Positions 1 through 8,509 of a stretch of 64,000 nucleotides of DNA are shown piece by piece. The translations under genes were made by a program, and so were the position numbers. Numbering within the stretch: the stretch's first letter is position 1; every line of letters starts with the position of its first letter. Under the pieces are notes generated by a model. That model was not told the origin of the DNA and made no database searches. It saw only the letters and a program-made list of their open reading frames with translations. The stretch is from Antrihabitans stalagmiti (GTDB lineage Bacteria > Actinomycetota > Actinomycetes > Mycobacteriales > Mycobacteriaceae), in contig NZ_JAEMNV010000003.1 of the NCBI RefSeq assembly GCF_016482825.1, positions 310,001-374,000 on the forward strand, written 5' to 3'.

Positions 1-192
1 CTGATGGCGGACCTCGCCTCGACGGGTATGTCGATGATCGTCGTAACCCACGAGATGGGGTTCGCGCGGTCGGTGTCCGACACGGTTGTCTTCATGGACC
101 ACGGCACCGTCATCGAAACGGGTCCACCTGCTGCGCTGTTCGACAACGCCGAGACGGATCGTCTGCAGCAATTTCTGGCTCAGGTGCTCTGA
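1..192 (+). CDS. Amino-acid ABC transporter ATP-binding protein, C-terminal fragment
   Basis: This is the last 63 residues of an ABC ATPase whose start lies outside the window. It holds the switch (H-loop) histidine in VTHEMGFA and the typical polar-amino-acid importer ending, in which the hydrophobic strand VFMDHGTVIE is followed by a Pro-rich turn and a helix ending in FLAQVL. The HEMGFA form is characteristic of the GlnQ/HisP branch, which energises uptake of glutamine, histidine and similar amino acids at the inner face of the membrane. Walker A, signature and Walker B motifs are not visible here, so substrate cannot be inferred. The permease and binding-protein genes are presumably to the left of the window. 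Confidence 0.85.
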   Translation: MMADLASTGMSMIVVTHEMGFARSVSDTVVFMDHGTVIETGPPAALFDNAETDRLQQFLAQVL

Positions 193-424
193 GCTTTTCG
201 AAGTCTGGCAGGTTCTGGAGCATCAGGATGCGCGAGTTCGGGTCGGTGTGGGTCCAGTCAAGCGCACGCTGACCCGAATGCATGCACGCTGATGTCCCAT
301 CTGAGCGAGCTTTGTGCACACCGTCAGCCGGGCGGGGTAGGAATGTGCCCAGCCCCGATGCAAGCGCCCTGTCCGTTGTGCACCGGCCGAACCGCTGAAC
401 TTAGGGTCGCCTCGTTATTGCATC

Positions 425-435
425 GTTCACCCGCA
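425..435 (+). promoter_or_regulatory. Possible phosphate-regulon half-site upstream of phoX
   Basis: GTTCACCCGCA, 71 bp before the phoX start, resembles the GTTCACC-type half-sites bound by actinobacterial phosphate response regulators (PhoP of Streptomyces, RegX3 of mycobacteria). The expected second 11-bp repeat is poor here, so the call is tentative. The rest of the 313-bp stretch 193-505 holds no convincing gene. Confidence 0.3.
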
Positions 436-505
436 CGTTGGTTTGTCCTCTTTTGTGGTTTATATGTTCCAGCGAGTTGACCAACCGACTCGGGGAGTTC
501 TGCAA

Positions 506-2581
506 GTGAGTCTCATACCTTTGGCGTTGTTCGTTAAGCACGACGGACAGTCGTCCCGCGCGGGCGTGACGTGTAAGTACAAGTGCGGTAACGCGTGTTC
601 GCACGAGGTACCGAACAACTCCGACGGTGCGTACTTCGGAGACATCGTTCGTTCCGCGATGTCGCGTCGTGGTGTGCTCAAAGGTGGCGCCGCGGCGGTC
701 CTCGCTGTGGGTGCGGGAAGCGTGCTCGCTGCGTGTGGTGACGACGGCTCGTCGAGTGGCGGTGGAACAAGCACGGGGGCGCAGGCAGGGGGATCGCCGT
801 CCGGCACTCAGTTCACAGCCGTAGCTCCGAACAAGGAAGACGCCGTGGTAATCCCGGACGGCTACGAGCAGGCCGTCGTAATTCGTTGGGGCGAGCCACT
901 GTTCGCCGATGCGCCCGCCTTCGACTTCGATCGTCAGACGCCGCAGGCGCAGGAGCGGCAGTTCGGTTTCAACAACGACTTCGCGGGCCTTCTGCCGATC
1001 GAAGGTCAGCCGAATACGTTCTTGCTGGTCTGCAACCACGAATACACAACCGAGCCGTTTATGTTCAAGGGCTACGACGCAGAGAATCCCACGCTCGAGC
1101 AGTTCCAGGTTGCGGTCACCGCGCACGGCTTGTCGGTCGTGCAGGTGCAGGGTGAGTCCGGAAGTGGCAAGCTCACACCGGCTTTCGGGCAGTACAACCG
1201 GCGCATCTCGGCCAACAGCGAGTTCGTCGTCACCGGTCCCGCGGCCGGGAGCGATCTGTTGAAGACCGCTGCGGACCCAACCGGAACCAAGGTCATAGGC
1301 ACACTCAACAACTGCTCGGGTGGTGTGACGCCATGGGGCACAGTGCTTTCGGGTGAAGAGAACTTCAACCAGTACTTCGGCAACTACGACAAGGTCGGCG
1401 ACCAGACCGCCAAGGACCGCTTGAAGCGGTACGGATTCGTCGACGGCGCGTCGGAGCGCAAGTGGGAGCGCTTCGATCGTCGGTTCGATCTCGAGCAAGA
1501 ACCCAACGAGGCCAACAGGTTCGGCTACGTCGTCGAGGTCGACCCGTGGGATCCGGCGTCGACTCCCATCAAGCACACCGCGCTCGGACGCTTCAAGCAC
1601 GAAGCCGCCACCATCCATATCACCGGCGACGGAACGGTTGTCGCGTACAGCGGCGACGACGAGAAGTTCGACTACATGTACAAGTTCGTCTCGTCGAAGA
1701 AGATGCAACCCGGTACCGGGCAGGCAAGCATGCGACACAACATGACGCTGCTCGACGCCGGAACGCTGTACGTCGCGCGCTTGACCGGTAACGAGCCGAG
1801 CAAGATAGACGGGTCCGGAACTGTGCCGTCCGACAACGGATTCAGCGGCACGGGGGAATGGCTGCCGATCCTGAAGACCAACGAGGACGGTAAGGGCGAG
1901 TCGTTCGTCGACGGCATGAGCGCCGAAGAGGTCGCGGTCTTCACGCGGCTCGCGGGCGACAAGGTCGGGGCCACCAAGATGGACCGCCCCGAGGACATCC
2001 AGCCGAATCCCAAGACCGGCAAGGTGTACGTCGCGCTGACGAACAACGACAAGCGTGGCACCGAGGGCAAAGCGCCTGCAGACGAGGCGAACCCGCGAAA
2101 CACGAACAAAAACGGGCAGGTACTCGAGATCACCGACGAGCACGCAGGCACGAAGTTCACGTGGACGCTGCTACTCGTCTGCGGCGACCCGCAAGCGGCC
2201 GACACCTACTTCAGCGGTTTCGACAAGACCAAGGTGAGCCCGATCTCGTGCCCGGACAACCTTGCCTTCGACGACTACGGCAACCTGTGGATCTCGACCG
2301 ACGGCAACGCGTTGAAGTCGAACGACGGCCTGTTCTCCGTCGTCCTCGAAGGTCCGAACCGTGGCGAAACCAAACAGTTCCTTTCGGTTCCGAAGGGTGC
2401 CGAGACCTGCGGGCCGATCATCTCCGATGCCCGCGTCACGGTCTGCGTCCAGCATCCCGGCGAAGAAGACGATGCCAGCGCCGACAACCCAGCCTCGCAC
2501 TGGCCGGACGGTGGCGACAGCCAGCCACGACCGTCCGTCGTCGCAGTCTGGAAATCGGGTGGCGGGCGAATCGGGGTCTAG
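506..2581 (+). CDS. phoX: PhoX-family alkaline phosphatase (DUF839), Tat-exported lipoprotein
   Basis: This 691-residue protein belongs to the PhoX family (DUF839), secreted Ca/Fe-dependent phosphomonoesterases that release phosphate from organic esters outside the membrane. The GTG start at 506 is chosen because GGGGAG lies 8 bp upstream; the frame is open to 443 but without a ribosome site. Residues 23-33 form C-x3-C-x3-C-x-H, a PhoX-type N-terminal cysteine cluster. It is followed by a twin-arginine motif (SRRGVLK, Arg54-Arg55), a hydrophobic stretch and a lipobox LAAC ending at Cys77, so the mature protein is probably a lipoprotein. A Ser/Gly-rich linker leads into the catalytic region. 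A GTTCACC-like site upstream suggests phosphate control. It is convergent with the acyltransferase at 2585, only 3 bp away. Confidence 0.9.
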   Translation: MSLIPLALFVKHDGQSSRAGVTCKYKCGNACSHEVPNNSDGAYFGDIVRSAMSRRGVLKGGAAAVLAVGAGSVLAACGDDGSSSGGGTSTGAQAGGSPSGTQFTAVAPNKEDAVVIPDGYEQAVVIRWGEPLFADAPAFDFDRQTPQAQERQFGFNNDFAGLLPIEGQPNTFLLVCNHEYTTEPFMFKGYDAENPTLEQFQVAVTAHGLSVVQVQGESGSGKLTPAFGQYNRRISANSEFVVTGPAAGSDLLKTAADPTGTKVIGTLNNCSGGVTPWGTVLSGEENFNQYFGNYDKVGDQTAKDRLKRYGFVDGASERKWERFDRRFDLEQEPNEANRFGYVVEVDPWDPASTPIKHTALGRFKHEAATIHITGDGTVVAYSGDDEKFDYMYKFVSSKKMQPGTGQASMRHNMTLLDAGTLYVARLTGNEPSKIDGSGTVPSDNGFSGTGEWLPILKTNEDGKGESFVDGMSAEEVAVFTRLAGDKVGATKMDRPEDIQPNPKTGKVYVALTNNDKRGTEGKAPADEANPRNTNKNGQVLEITDEHAGTKFTWTLLLVCGDPQAADTYFSGFDKTKVSPISCPDNLAFDDYGNLWISTDGNALKSNDGLFSVVLEGPNRGETKQFLSVPKGAETCGPIISDARVTVCVQHPGEEDDASADNPASHWPDGGDSQPRPSVVAVWKSGGGRIGV

Positions 2582-2584
2582 GGG

Positions 2585-3103
2585 CTAGTCGAGTTCCCTG
2601 CGAAACTCGGCCGGGCTTCCTGCGTACACCGAATTCGGTTTGCAATCACGCGTGACCAGCGAGTTCGCACCGACGATGGTGCCTGATCCGATCGTCACAC
2701 CCGGCATGATCGCCGCACCAGATCCGATCCAGGCACCGTCGCCGATCATGACGCTCTCCGATTTGAGCGTCGACGCCCGCTGCGCAGCGCTGCCGATCTC
2801 GTGGCTGCTGGTGAGGACCCGGACATGGTCGGCGAGAAAGACGCTGTTTCCGATGGTGATATCGGCGACCGTGTCGAAGTAGCAGCCGTAGTTGACGAAG
2901 CAACCCGACCCGAGGCGCAGGGTCCCGAGGCCCTGCACCACAACTCCGCGATGCACAAGCGACGGAGTGCCTGCGACGACCCCTGCGTGCCTCAGCACTC
3001 GCATTCTCGAACGGCTGTTCAAGATCGGAAGATTGGCCAGTGCTACGAACACCGATTGTCTGCGATAAGTAACCCCCATAAAAACACCATAGGCCTGTGA
3101 CAT
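2585..3103 (-). CDS. Hexapeptide-repeat acyltransferase (WbbJ/NodL/LacA-like)
   Basis: The C-terminal two thirds is a left-handed beta-helix built of hexapeptide repeats (for example VMIGDG, AWIGSG, AAIMPG, VTIGSG, TIVGAN), and it ends in the family signature around NSVYAGSPAEFRREL. Such enzymes transfer an acetyl group from acetyl-CoA to a hydroxyl of a sugar or glycolipid; the SSHEIG segment carries the likely catalytic histidine. The start is uncertain: ATG at 3103 gives 172 residues and ATG at 3079 gives 164. The frame is open to 3184, but that extension reads through a repeated 12-mer and looks non-coding. The acceptor is unknown. The nearest functional neighbour, glucosylglycerate hydrolase, is transcribed in the same direction 96 bp upstream, so read-through is possible. 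Confidence 0.8.
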   Translation of the reverse strand: MSQAYGVFMGVTYRRQSVFVALANLPILNSRSRMRVLRHAGVVAGTPSLVHRGVVVQGLGTLRLGSGCFVNYGCYFDTVADITIGNSVFLADHVRVLTSSHEIGSAAQRASTLKSESVMIGDGAWIGSGAAIMPGVTIGSGTIVGANSLVTRDCKPNSVYAGSPAEFRRELD

Positions 3104-3143
3104 TCCTGGCGCCGGCCGGGCTTCACGCGTGAGCTTCCCTCCT

Positions 3144-3168
3144 CGCTCACTCGCTGCGCTCACTCGCT
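3144..3168. repeat. Direct repeat CGCTCACTCGCT x2
   Basis: Two perfect copies of CGCTCACTCGCT (3144-3155 and 3157-3168) are separated by one base, between the acyltransferase and ggH. The core CGCTCACTC recurs in the hairpin arm at 9294. This resembles the GAGTGAGCG-rich dispersed repeats common in actinobacterial intergenic DNA. Confidence 0.6.
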
Positions 3169-3199
3169 CGTCAGTCCAGCCCACGCGGCCCGGCCGGCG

Positions 3200-4543
3200 C
3201 TACCCCAACCAGTCGAGGACCGAAGCCGCCGTCCACGACTGCTGCATACTCCCCAACGGCTCGCCGGTGAAGGGTTCGTAGTACTCCGCGAAGCTGCCGT
3301 CACTGGCCTGGCGTAAACCCTCTGCACGCAGGCCGAGCGAACGTTCCGCCCAACCCCGACGCGCGAAAGCCCAGGAGAACAGCCAACTCATCACCGGCCA
3401 CACCGGACCCCGCCAGTACTCGCGGGGCCGGAAGTACTTGGAGACCGGTGACGTCGACGGCGGCAGTGCGTAGCGGAGGTCGGGGTGACCACAGAATCGC
3501 GGACCCTCGAAGATTCTCAGCAGATTGCGCTCTTGGGCGCGAGGAAGCCCGCCGCACAACAGCGGTGCGAACATTGCGAGCGTTTCCGTACTGATCCAGC
3601 GGCCGAGTCGAACGTCGAAGTCGCGTGCCGCGCCAGAACGTTCGTCGGTCGTCGCGACGACGCCTTTGCGGAAGTGGTCGGCCCAATAGTGCAGCTCACG
3701 GACATCGGAGTTGGGTTGCGAATACTCCTCACCGATGTGAGCGAGGACGTCGCACGCCAATGCGAAGATCGCGCTGACGAACACGTCCTCCACTGCGAAG
3801 CTCATGGTTGCTGCGAGTTGCGTGTCGTCGTAACGGGATTGACGCATTTCTTCGAGCAGCCACAGGTACCGGTCATATTCCACGTTGCTTGGTCGCTGCG
3901 ACGAATCGGTGACGATCGCGGTGTCTTCGCGCTGGTACGGGGGCAGCTCGCCAGGGATGACGTTGCTGTAGGCGCGATCCCAGCGTGGCGAGTTGTCCAT
4001 GCCGGATTCCCACCCGTGGTACAGCGTGATTCGACCGCGTTCGTCCTGGTCACGAGCATGGGCGAGCCAGCGGTGCCAGCGCACGAGGTCGGGCCAGCGG
4101 CGGTTCAGGAACTCTTCTGCGACCGACCGGGTGGTGCGTCCGTGCTTGCGGGAATGGTCGAGGATTCGTTGTAGTGCGATCGCGTGGACCGGCGGTTGCG
4201 TGATGCCCGACGTATCCGGACCCAGTGGTGCGAACGCGGCGAGTTCTCTGCACTCCCAGCGCGCGGGCCCGGGAAAGTAGCCGTCGACACCGTTTGCGAA
4301 CACGATGTGCGGAATCATGCCGTTCTTCCACTGTGCAGACAGCAGGGTGTCGAGTTCGACGACCGCGCGCTCGACGCTCAGCGGCGCTAGACCGACCGCG
4401 ACGAAGGCCGCATCCCAGCTCCACATGTGTGGATACAGGCGCGGGGCGGCGCTGGTCATCGTGCCCAGGTCGTTGCCGCGGAGCAGGTATGCAGCGCGGG
4501 CAGCCAGCTGTGTCGGGGTGAATCCACGGTCGGCCATGGTCAT
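3200..4543 (-). CDS. ggH: Glucosylglycerate hydrolase (GH63)
   Basis: At 447 residues this matches mycobacterial glucosylglycerate hydrolase (446 in M. hassiacum as I recall it) almost end to end, including the N-terminal TPTQLAARAAYLLRGND and the C-terminal GSMQQSWTAA. It hydrolyses 2-O-alpha-D-glucosyl-D-glycerate to glucose and glycerate; the solute accumulates under nitrogen limitation and is consumed when nitrogen returns. The catalytic acid and base known from the M. hassiacum enzyme (Asp182 and Glu419) correspond to Asp183 in GMDNSPRW and Glu420 in FAEYYEP. There is no signal peptide, so it acts in the cytoplasm. Its start lies 23 bp from that of the divergent SDR gene. ATG at 4537 is an alternative start. 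Confidence 0.93.
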   Translation of the reverse strand: MTMADRGFTPTQLAARAAYLLRGNDLGTMTSAAPRLYPHMWSWDAAFVAVGLAPLSVERAVVELDTLLSAQWKNGMIPHIVFANGVDGYFPGPARWECRELAAFAPLGPDTSGITQPPVHAIALQRILDHSRKHGRTTRSVAEEFLNRRWPDLVRWHRWLAHARDQDERGRITLYHGWESGMDNSPRWDRAYSNVIPGELPPYQREDTAIVTDSSQRPSNVEYDRYLWLLEEMRQSRYDDTQLAATMSFAVEDVFVSAIFALACDVLAHIGEEYSQPNSDVRELHYWADHFRKGVVATTDERSGAARDFDVRLGRWISTETLAMFAPLLCGGLPRAQERNLLRIFEGPRFCGHPDLRYALPPSTSPVSKYFRPREYWRGPVWPVMSWLFSWAFARRGWAERSLGLRAEGLRQASDGSFAEYYEPFTGEPLGSMQQSWTAASVLDWLG

Positions 4544-4553
4544 ATTGTGGGGC

Positions 4554-4559
4554 TAACCT
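4554..4559 (+). promoter_or_regulatory. -10 element for a leaderless SDR transcript
   Basis: TAACCT followed by 7 bp and then the ATG at 4567 places transcription start at or next to the start codon. No Shine-Dalgarno sequence precedes this ATG. The element lies in the 23-bp gap shared with ggH. Confidence 0.5.
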
Positions 4560-4566
4560 CGGATGT

Positions 4567-5244
4567 ATGCGACCGACAGCATTGATCACCGGTGCCAGCC
4601 GCGGACTCGGCGCCGCCATCGCGCGCGAACTCGCACCGACCCACGACCTGTTTGTCGGAGCCCGAACGCCGGACGCGCTGACCGCTCTGATCGACGAAAT
4701 TCCCGACGCTCGTGCCTGGCCAGCCGATCTCACCGACTACGACGCCGTTGCCGAAGCCGCCAGTGCCATAACGAAACTCGACGTTCTCGTGCACAATGCC
4801 GGTGTCGCCGATCTCGGCACGATCGCAGAATCGAGCGTCGAGCAGTGGCGGCACACGTTGGAAGGCAACGTCATTGCCGTCGCCGAACTCACCCGACTGC
4901 TCCTTCCTGTGCTGCGTGCATCGAAAGGCCATGTGGTACTCATCAATTCGGGTGCCGGTCTGCGCGCGAACGCGGGCTGGGCCTCGTATGCGGCGAGCAA
5001 GTTCGCGCTGCGGGCATTCGGCGACGCGCTTCGACTCGAAGAACCCGACCTTCGCGTCACATCCATCCACCCGGGCCGGATCGACACCGACATGCAGCGG
5101 GAAATCATCGGTCACGAAGGTCGCGAATACAACGCCGACGAATTTCTGACCGCGCAGACCGTTGCCCGGACTGTTGCCAACGCGATCGCGACACCGCGCG
5201 ACGCCCATCCGACCGAAATCGTGTTGCGACCGATCAAACGCTGA
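4567..5244 (+). CDS. Short-chain dehydrogenase/reductase (SDR)
   Basis: This 225-residue classical SDR carries the nucleotide-binding motif TGASRGLG near the N terminus, the NAG motif (VHNAGVAD), the catalytic Ser in INSGAG and the YxxxK pair in YAASKFALRAFGDALR. The PGRIDTDM loop after the active site is typical of the family. The Arg following the glycine motif suggests NADPH preference, but this is not certain. The substrate is unknown. It is transcribed divergently from ggH, with only 23 bp between the starts and an apparent leaderless promoter. Its 3-prime end overlaps that of the convergent TetR gene by 11 bp. Confidence 0.85.
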   Translation: MRPTALITGASRGLGAAIARELAPTHDLFVGARTPDALTALIDEIPDARAWPADLTDYDAVAEAASAITKLDVLVHNAGVADLGTIAESSVEQWRHTLEGNVIAVAELTRLLLPVLRASKGHVVLINSGAGLRANAGWASYAASKFALRAFGDALRLEEPDLRVTSIHPGRIDTDMQREIIGHEGREYNADEFLTAQTVARTVANAIATPRDAHPTEIVLRPIKR

Positions 5245-5893
5245 GGTCGGAGCGGACGTGCAGGCCCGCCGATACGGGCGCGGTGAGCAGTCCGTTCGCC
5301 ATGTCGAGCAACTCCGCAACAGCGTTGGGATCATCCGCGGCGATGCGACCGGCCTCGACCGCTCGCTCGTGGTCCGCAAGCAAGGAGAACAGAACGGTCG
5401 GCAACGACCGAAGCCGCCGCTCGCGTAACCGCGCAGGCAGCGGGGCCAGGGCTTTGTCGAGACCACGCATGATCGTCAGGATCGACGACCTGCGCTCGTC
5501 GCCGAGGTTGGTGGCGTCGCTGACTGCGCGGTTCGCGCGGACCTGTTCGTGGAACCGTGCGTAGTGGGTTGCGCCGAAGCGTGGGCCGAGTTCGAACATC
5601 GGCAGCGTGAGGACTTCGAGCAAGCCGTGGACGGGGTTGACCGCTTCGGCGGACGAAACGGTGCTGCCGAAATACTCGGCTAACAGGGCCCGACGTCGCG
5701 GTTCGAGCATTTCTATGCGGTAATCCACGACCGCACGGATCAGGCCGTCGCGGGTGTCGAAGTGGTACTGCACCGCCGAGTTGTTGCGTTGCTCGGCTGC
5801 GATTGCGATGTCGCGCAGCGATACCGACGGGCCCTTCTCCGCCATCAGACGCTCGGCGGCGAGGATCAGCCGTTCCCGTGCGGAGATCGTCAT
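5234..5893 (-). CDS. TetR-family transcriptional regulator
   Basis: The 219-residue protein has an N-terminal TetR DNA-binding domain: ARERLILAAERLMAEKG, then SLRDIAIAAEQRNNSAVQYHF as helix-turn-helix, then DTRDGLIRAVVDYR. The all-helical C-terminal domain is the ligand and dimer region, and its ligand is unknown. It is divergent from the SDR at 5978, and a perfect 7-4-7 inverted repeat (TTAAGAC-AGCG-GTCTTAA) lies between them. It probably represses itself and the SDR/reductase pair. It overlaps the convergent SDR gene at 5244 by 11 bp. Confidence 0.88.
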   Translation of the reverse strand: MTISARERLILAAERLMAEKGPSVSLRDIAIAAEQRNNSAVQYHFDTRDGLIRAVVDYRIEMLEPRRRALLAEYFGSTVSSAEAVNPVHGLLEVLTLPMFELGPRFGATHYARFHEQVRANRAVSDATNLGDERRSSILTIMRGLDKALAPLPARLRERRLRSLPTVLFSLLADHERAVEAGRIAADDPNAVAELLDMANGLLTAPVSAGLHVRSDLSV

Positions 5894-5917
5894 CGCATGA
5901 TGTTACCCCATTGACAG

Positions 5918-5935
5918 TTAAGACAGCGGTCTTAA
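5918..5935. promoter_or_regulatory. Probable TetR operator (7-4-7 inverted repeat)
   Basis: TTAAGAC-AGCG-GTCTTAA is a perfect inverted repeat in the divergent promoter region between the TetR gene (start 5893) and the SDR (start 5978). Size and position are those of a TetR dimer site. Confidence 0.75.
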
Positions 5936-5977
5936 TAATCCTTCTCGAAGGGCATCGGCGCATTGGAGGAGCGGCAC

Positions 5978-6766
5978 GTGATACTCGACAACTTTTCGCT
6001 CGACGGCAAGGTTGGCGTTGTGTCCGGCGCGGGTCGCGGTATCGGCGCTGCTGCCGCTCTCGCCCTCGCCGAAGCGGGTGCCGACGTTGCCATCGCGTCG
6101 CGGACCGAATCGCAGTTGGTCGAGGTTGCCGACCGGATCCGCGAGCTCGGCCGACGGGTCGTCGTCGTGCCTGCCGACCTGTCGGATCTGGACGCTGTCC
6201 GCGGCTTCTGCGCCACTGCCGCCGAAGAATTGGGACGTGTCGATATCGTCGTCAACAATGTCGGCGGGACGATGCCGAACACATTTCTCACAACCTCGAC
6301 CGACTTTCTCGAAGAGGCCTTTCATTTCAATGTGTCGACGGCCCACGCGCTGACTCAGGCTGCCGTGCCACATCTGCTTGCCAGCGGAGGCGGTGCGGTG
6401 ATCAACATTTCGTCGGTGATGGGTCGTGTGTCCGGCCGCGGTTTTCTTGCCTACGGAACCGCCAAAGCTGCACTCGCGCACTGGACCCGGCTTGCCGCGA
6501 CCGACCTGTCGCCGCGAATCAGAGTGAACGCGATCGCAGTCGGCTCGGTACTGACCTCGGCGCTGGACATTGTCGCGAGCAATCCGGCGATCAAGGAAAA
6601 AATGGAAGCGGCCACACCGCTCGGTCGCCTCGGTGAGCCGTGGGAGATCGGGGCGGCCATCGTCTATCTCGGCTCGCGAGCCGGTAGCTACATCACGGGC
6701 AAAGTGCTCGAGATCGACGGCGGAATCGAAGCGCCGAACCTCGAACTCGGCCTACCTGACCTGTAA
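5978..6766 (+). CDS. SDR oxidoreductase (3-oxoacyl-ACP reductase/7-alpha-HSDH-like)
   Basis: A 262-residue SDR. The GTG start at 5978 is preferred over the upstream TTG at 5963 because GGAGGA lies 7 bp before it. Visible motifs are SGAGRGIG for NAD(P) binding, NNVGG in the NNAG position, Ser in NISSVMG, and [13 protein letters not shown] as YxxxK. The C terminus [17 protein letters not shown] is the usual substrate-loop and dimer end. The reaction is reversible alcohol/ketone oxidation on an unknown, probably lipid-like or alicyclic substrate. It is co-transcribed with the dihydrodipicolinate-reductase-like gene 23 bp downstream, and the TetR operator at 5918 probably controls both. Confidence 0.85.
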   Translation: MILDNFSLDGKVGVVSGAGRGIGAAAALALAEAGADVAIASRTESQLVEVADRIRELGRRVVVVPADLSDLDAVRGFCATAAEELGRVDIVVNNVGGTMPNTFLTTSTDFLEEAFHFNVSTAHALTQAAVPHLLASGGGAVINISSVMGRVSGRGFLAYGTAKAALAHWTRLAATDLSPRIRVNAIAVGSVLTSALDIVASNPAIKEKMEAATPLGRLGEPWEIGAAIVYLGSRAGSYITGKVLEIDGGIEAPNLELGLPDL

Positions 6767-6789
6767 ACCCCGTAACCAAGGAGATCGCT

Positions 6790-7869
6790 GTGGCGTACCG
6801 CGTCGTGCAATGGAGCACTGGAAATGTCGGGCGCTGGGCGTTGCGGTCGATCATCGCGCGTCCGGAGCTGGAACTGATCGGCGTGTGGGTGTCCAGCGAC
6901 GAGAAGGCAGGTAGGGACGCTGGTGAACTGGCCGGCCTCGACCATACGGTCGGAATTGCTGCGACCACCGACGCCGATGCGCTCGTCGCACTGAAGCCGG
7001 ATTGCATAGTCCATACGGCGATGGCCGACGACAGACTGATGGAAGCCGTAGAGGACTTGAAGAAGTTTCTGCGGGCAGGCATCAACGTCGTATCCAGCAG
7101 TCCTGTATTTCTGCAGTTTCCGTACGGCACGCTGCCGCAGGAGGCGATCGATCCGATCGTCGACGCCGCCGTCGAGGGTGGAGTGTCGTTGTGGGTCAAC
7201 GGTATCGATCCCGGATGGGCCAACGACTGGTTGCCTTTGCTGCTGAGTAGCGGGTGCGAGCGGTTCGACCAGATCATCTGCTCGGAGGTCATGGACTACT
7301 CGACCTACGACAATCCGAAAGTCCTTTTCGAGATCATGGGCTTCGGCAGCGCGCTCGACGACCTGCCGCTGCTCTTGCAACCCGGCATTCTGTCGTTGGC
7401 ATGGGGAAGCGTCGTCCGGCAGCTCGCGAGCGCACTCGACGTGGATTTGGACGGTGTGGAGCAGAATTTCGAGCGGGTGCCCGCGCCCGAGTCGTTCGAC
7501 TTCACCGGTCACCAGATTGCGGAGGGCACGGCCGCGGCGTTGCGATTCCAGGTGTGCGGCATGAAGGCGGGCAAGGCGGTGTTCGTGCTCGAACACGTCA
7601 CCCGGTTACGCCCTGATCTCGCGCCACAATGGCCACAGCCTGCTGGAAAAGGTTGCTACCGAGTCGAAATCAAGGGTGAGCCCGACTACGTCCTCGATCT
7701 ACAGCTCGTTGCGAGCGACGGCGAACACAGCACAGCGGGACTCGTCGGCACGGCGGCAAGACTTGTCAGCGCGGTCTCGGCGGTGATCGAAGCGCGGCCG
7801 GGACTACTGACCGCGGTCGACCTTCCGCTCACCACAGGGCGAGGGTTAGGCCCCGTGGGCACGCCCTAG
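6790..7869 (+). CDS. NAD(P)H-binding dihydrodipicolinate-reductase-like oxidoreductase
   Basis: The 359-residue protein starts with a Rossmann motif (VVQWSTGNVGRWALR) in the form seen in a large actinobacterial family related to dihydrodipicolinate reductase and diaminopimelate or amine dehydrogenases. A helical middle segment contains the family-typical WVNGIDPGWANDWLP. The family is not the DapB of lysine synthesis: it is longer and lacks the dapB context, and members are usually found in catabolic or secondary-metabolic clusters. The GTG start follows AAGGAG with good spacing. It sits 23 bp after the SDR gene in one operon. Its last 24 bp overlap the convergent PAS-protein gene. Substrate unknown. 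Confidence 0.8.
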   Translation: MAYRVVQWSTGNVGRWALRSIIARPELELIGVWVSSDEKAGRDAGELAGLDHTVGIAATTDADALVALKPDCIVHTAMADDRLMEAVEDLKKFLRAGINVVSSSPVFLQFPYGTLPQEAIDPIVDAAVEGGVSLWVNGIDPGWANDWLPLLLSSGCERFDQIICSEVMDYSTYDNPKVLFEIMGFGSALDDLPLLLQPGILSLAWGSVVRQLASALDVDLDGVEQNFERVPAPESFDFTGHQIAEGTAAALRFQVCGMKAGKAVFVLEHVTRLRPDLAPQWPQPAGKGCYRVEIKGEPDYVLDLQLVASDGEHSTAGLVGTAARLVSAVSAVIEARPGLLTAVDLPLTTGRGLGPVGTP

Positions 7870-8277
7870 TGACATGTACGGGCCACCGGCCCAAAGGTTT
7901 TCGGTGACATCGTGTAGGGAGACGAGGGTGATCGGATCGTCGCGACGCATGAAGACCGAGTCGCTCGCGATCACCCGTACCGGGTCGCCGTTGCGGTGAC
8001 GCAGCGCTATCGGCTGACCACCGTGGCAGGCGAGAACACCGATAGCGCTCTGGTATTCGTCCGGCGACCGACCGAGCAGATTGTCCAACGGCCGACCGGT
8101 GAGGTTGCCGGGGTCGTAACCCAGCAGTTCTTCCAACGCCGGATTGGCGTGCAGTACCTCACCTTTTGCGTCGACCGCCAAGATCGGTATCGGCAGGCGG
8201 TCGATCAGGATCAGTGCCGGAAGTTGATGTAAATAGCCGAGTGCCGTGTCCGGCGCAGGCTTTCGCTCTTCGTACAT
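7846..8277 (-). CDS. PAS-domain protein
   Basis: A small protein (143 residues from ATG 8277, preceded by GGGGAT) that is essentially one PAS domain: PIPILAVDAKGEVLHANPALEELLGYDPGNL at the front, a GRSPDEY segment, and ITLVSLHDVTE as the last strand. There is no kinase, GGDEF or HTH output domain, so it may work as a stand-alone sensor or adaptor. PAS domains bind small ligands or cofactors or mediate dimerisation; nothing shows which applies here. It is convergent with, and overlaps by 24 bp, the preceding oxidoreductase gene. Confidence 0.8.
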   Translation of the reverse strand: MYEERKPAPDTALGYLHQLPALILIDRLPIPILAVDAKGEVLHANPALEELLGYDPGNLTGRPLDNLLGRSPDEYQSAIGVLACHGGQPIALRHRNGDPVRVIASDSVFMRRDDPITLVSLHDVTENLWAGGPYMSLGRAHGA

Positions 8278-8497
8278 ATATCGAGATCCCCGTATCCGGT
8301 TCCGGTCGCGACCCAACTTGTAGCAATCGGTGAGTGTGACGACGCTGTGACCTCACCGATGCTGAATCGAGATACTAGCGCGGGTTCACCTACCCGTCTA
8401 ACCCTCTTCGGCGAGTCGTTATCCGTGCGTTTCGACGCCGGATTTGCTGGAAGATCGCGCTGTTCACATGGGCCTTCGTCAACGTCCGATATGCCGG

Positions 8498-8503
8498 TAA
8501 ACT
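8498..8503 (+). promoter_or_regulatory. -10 element for a leaderless lipoprotein transcript
   Basis: TAAACT, then 6 bp, then ATG 8510; there is no Shine-Dalgarno. The rest of the 232-bp gap 8278-8509 shows no gene. Confidence 0.5.
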
Positions 8504-8509
8504 CCGGCT

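Noticed and set aside
292-480. 62-residue frame upstream of phoX
   Set aside because: Cys/Pro/Leu-rich with no homologous look and no ribosome site; more likely promoter DNA.
401-2143. 580-codon open frame on the minus strand across phoX
   Set aside because: It is an antisense shadow of a well-supported PhoX gene, with Arg/Val/Leu-rich composition typical of high-GC shadow frames and no recognisable motif.
3104-3184. Longer acyltransferase N terminus from ATG 3184
   Set aside because: The added 27 codons read through the CGCTCACTCGCT repeat and have no family support.
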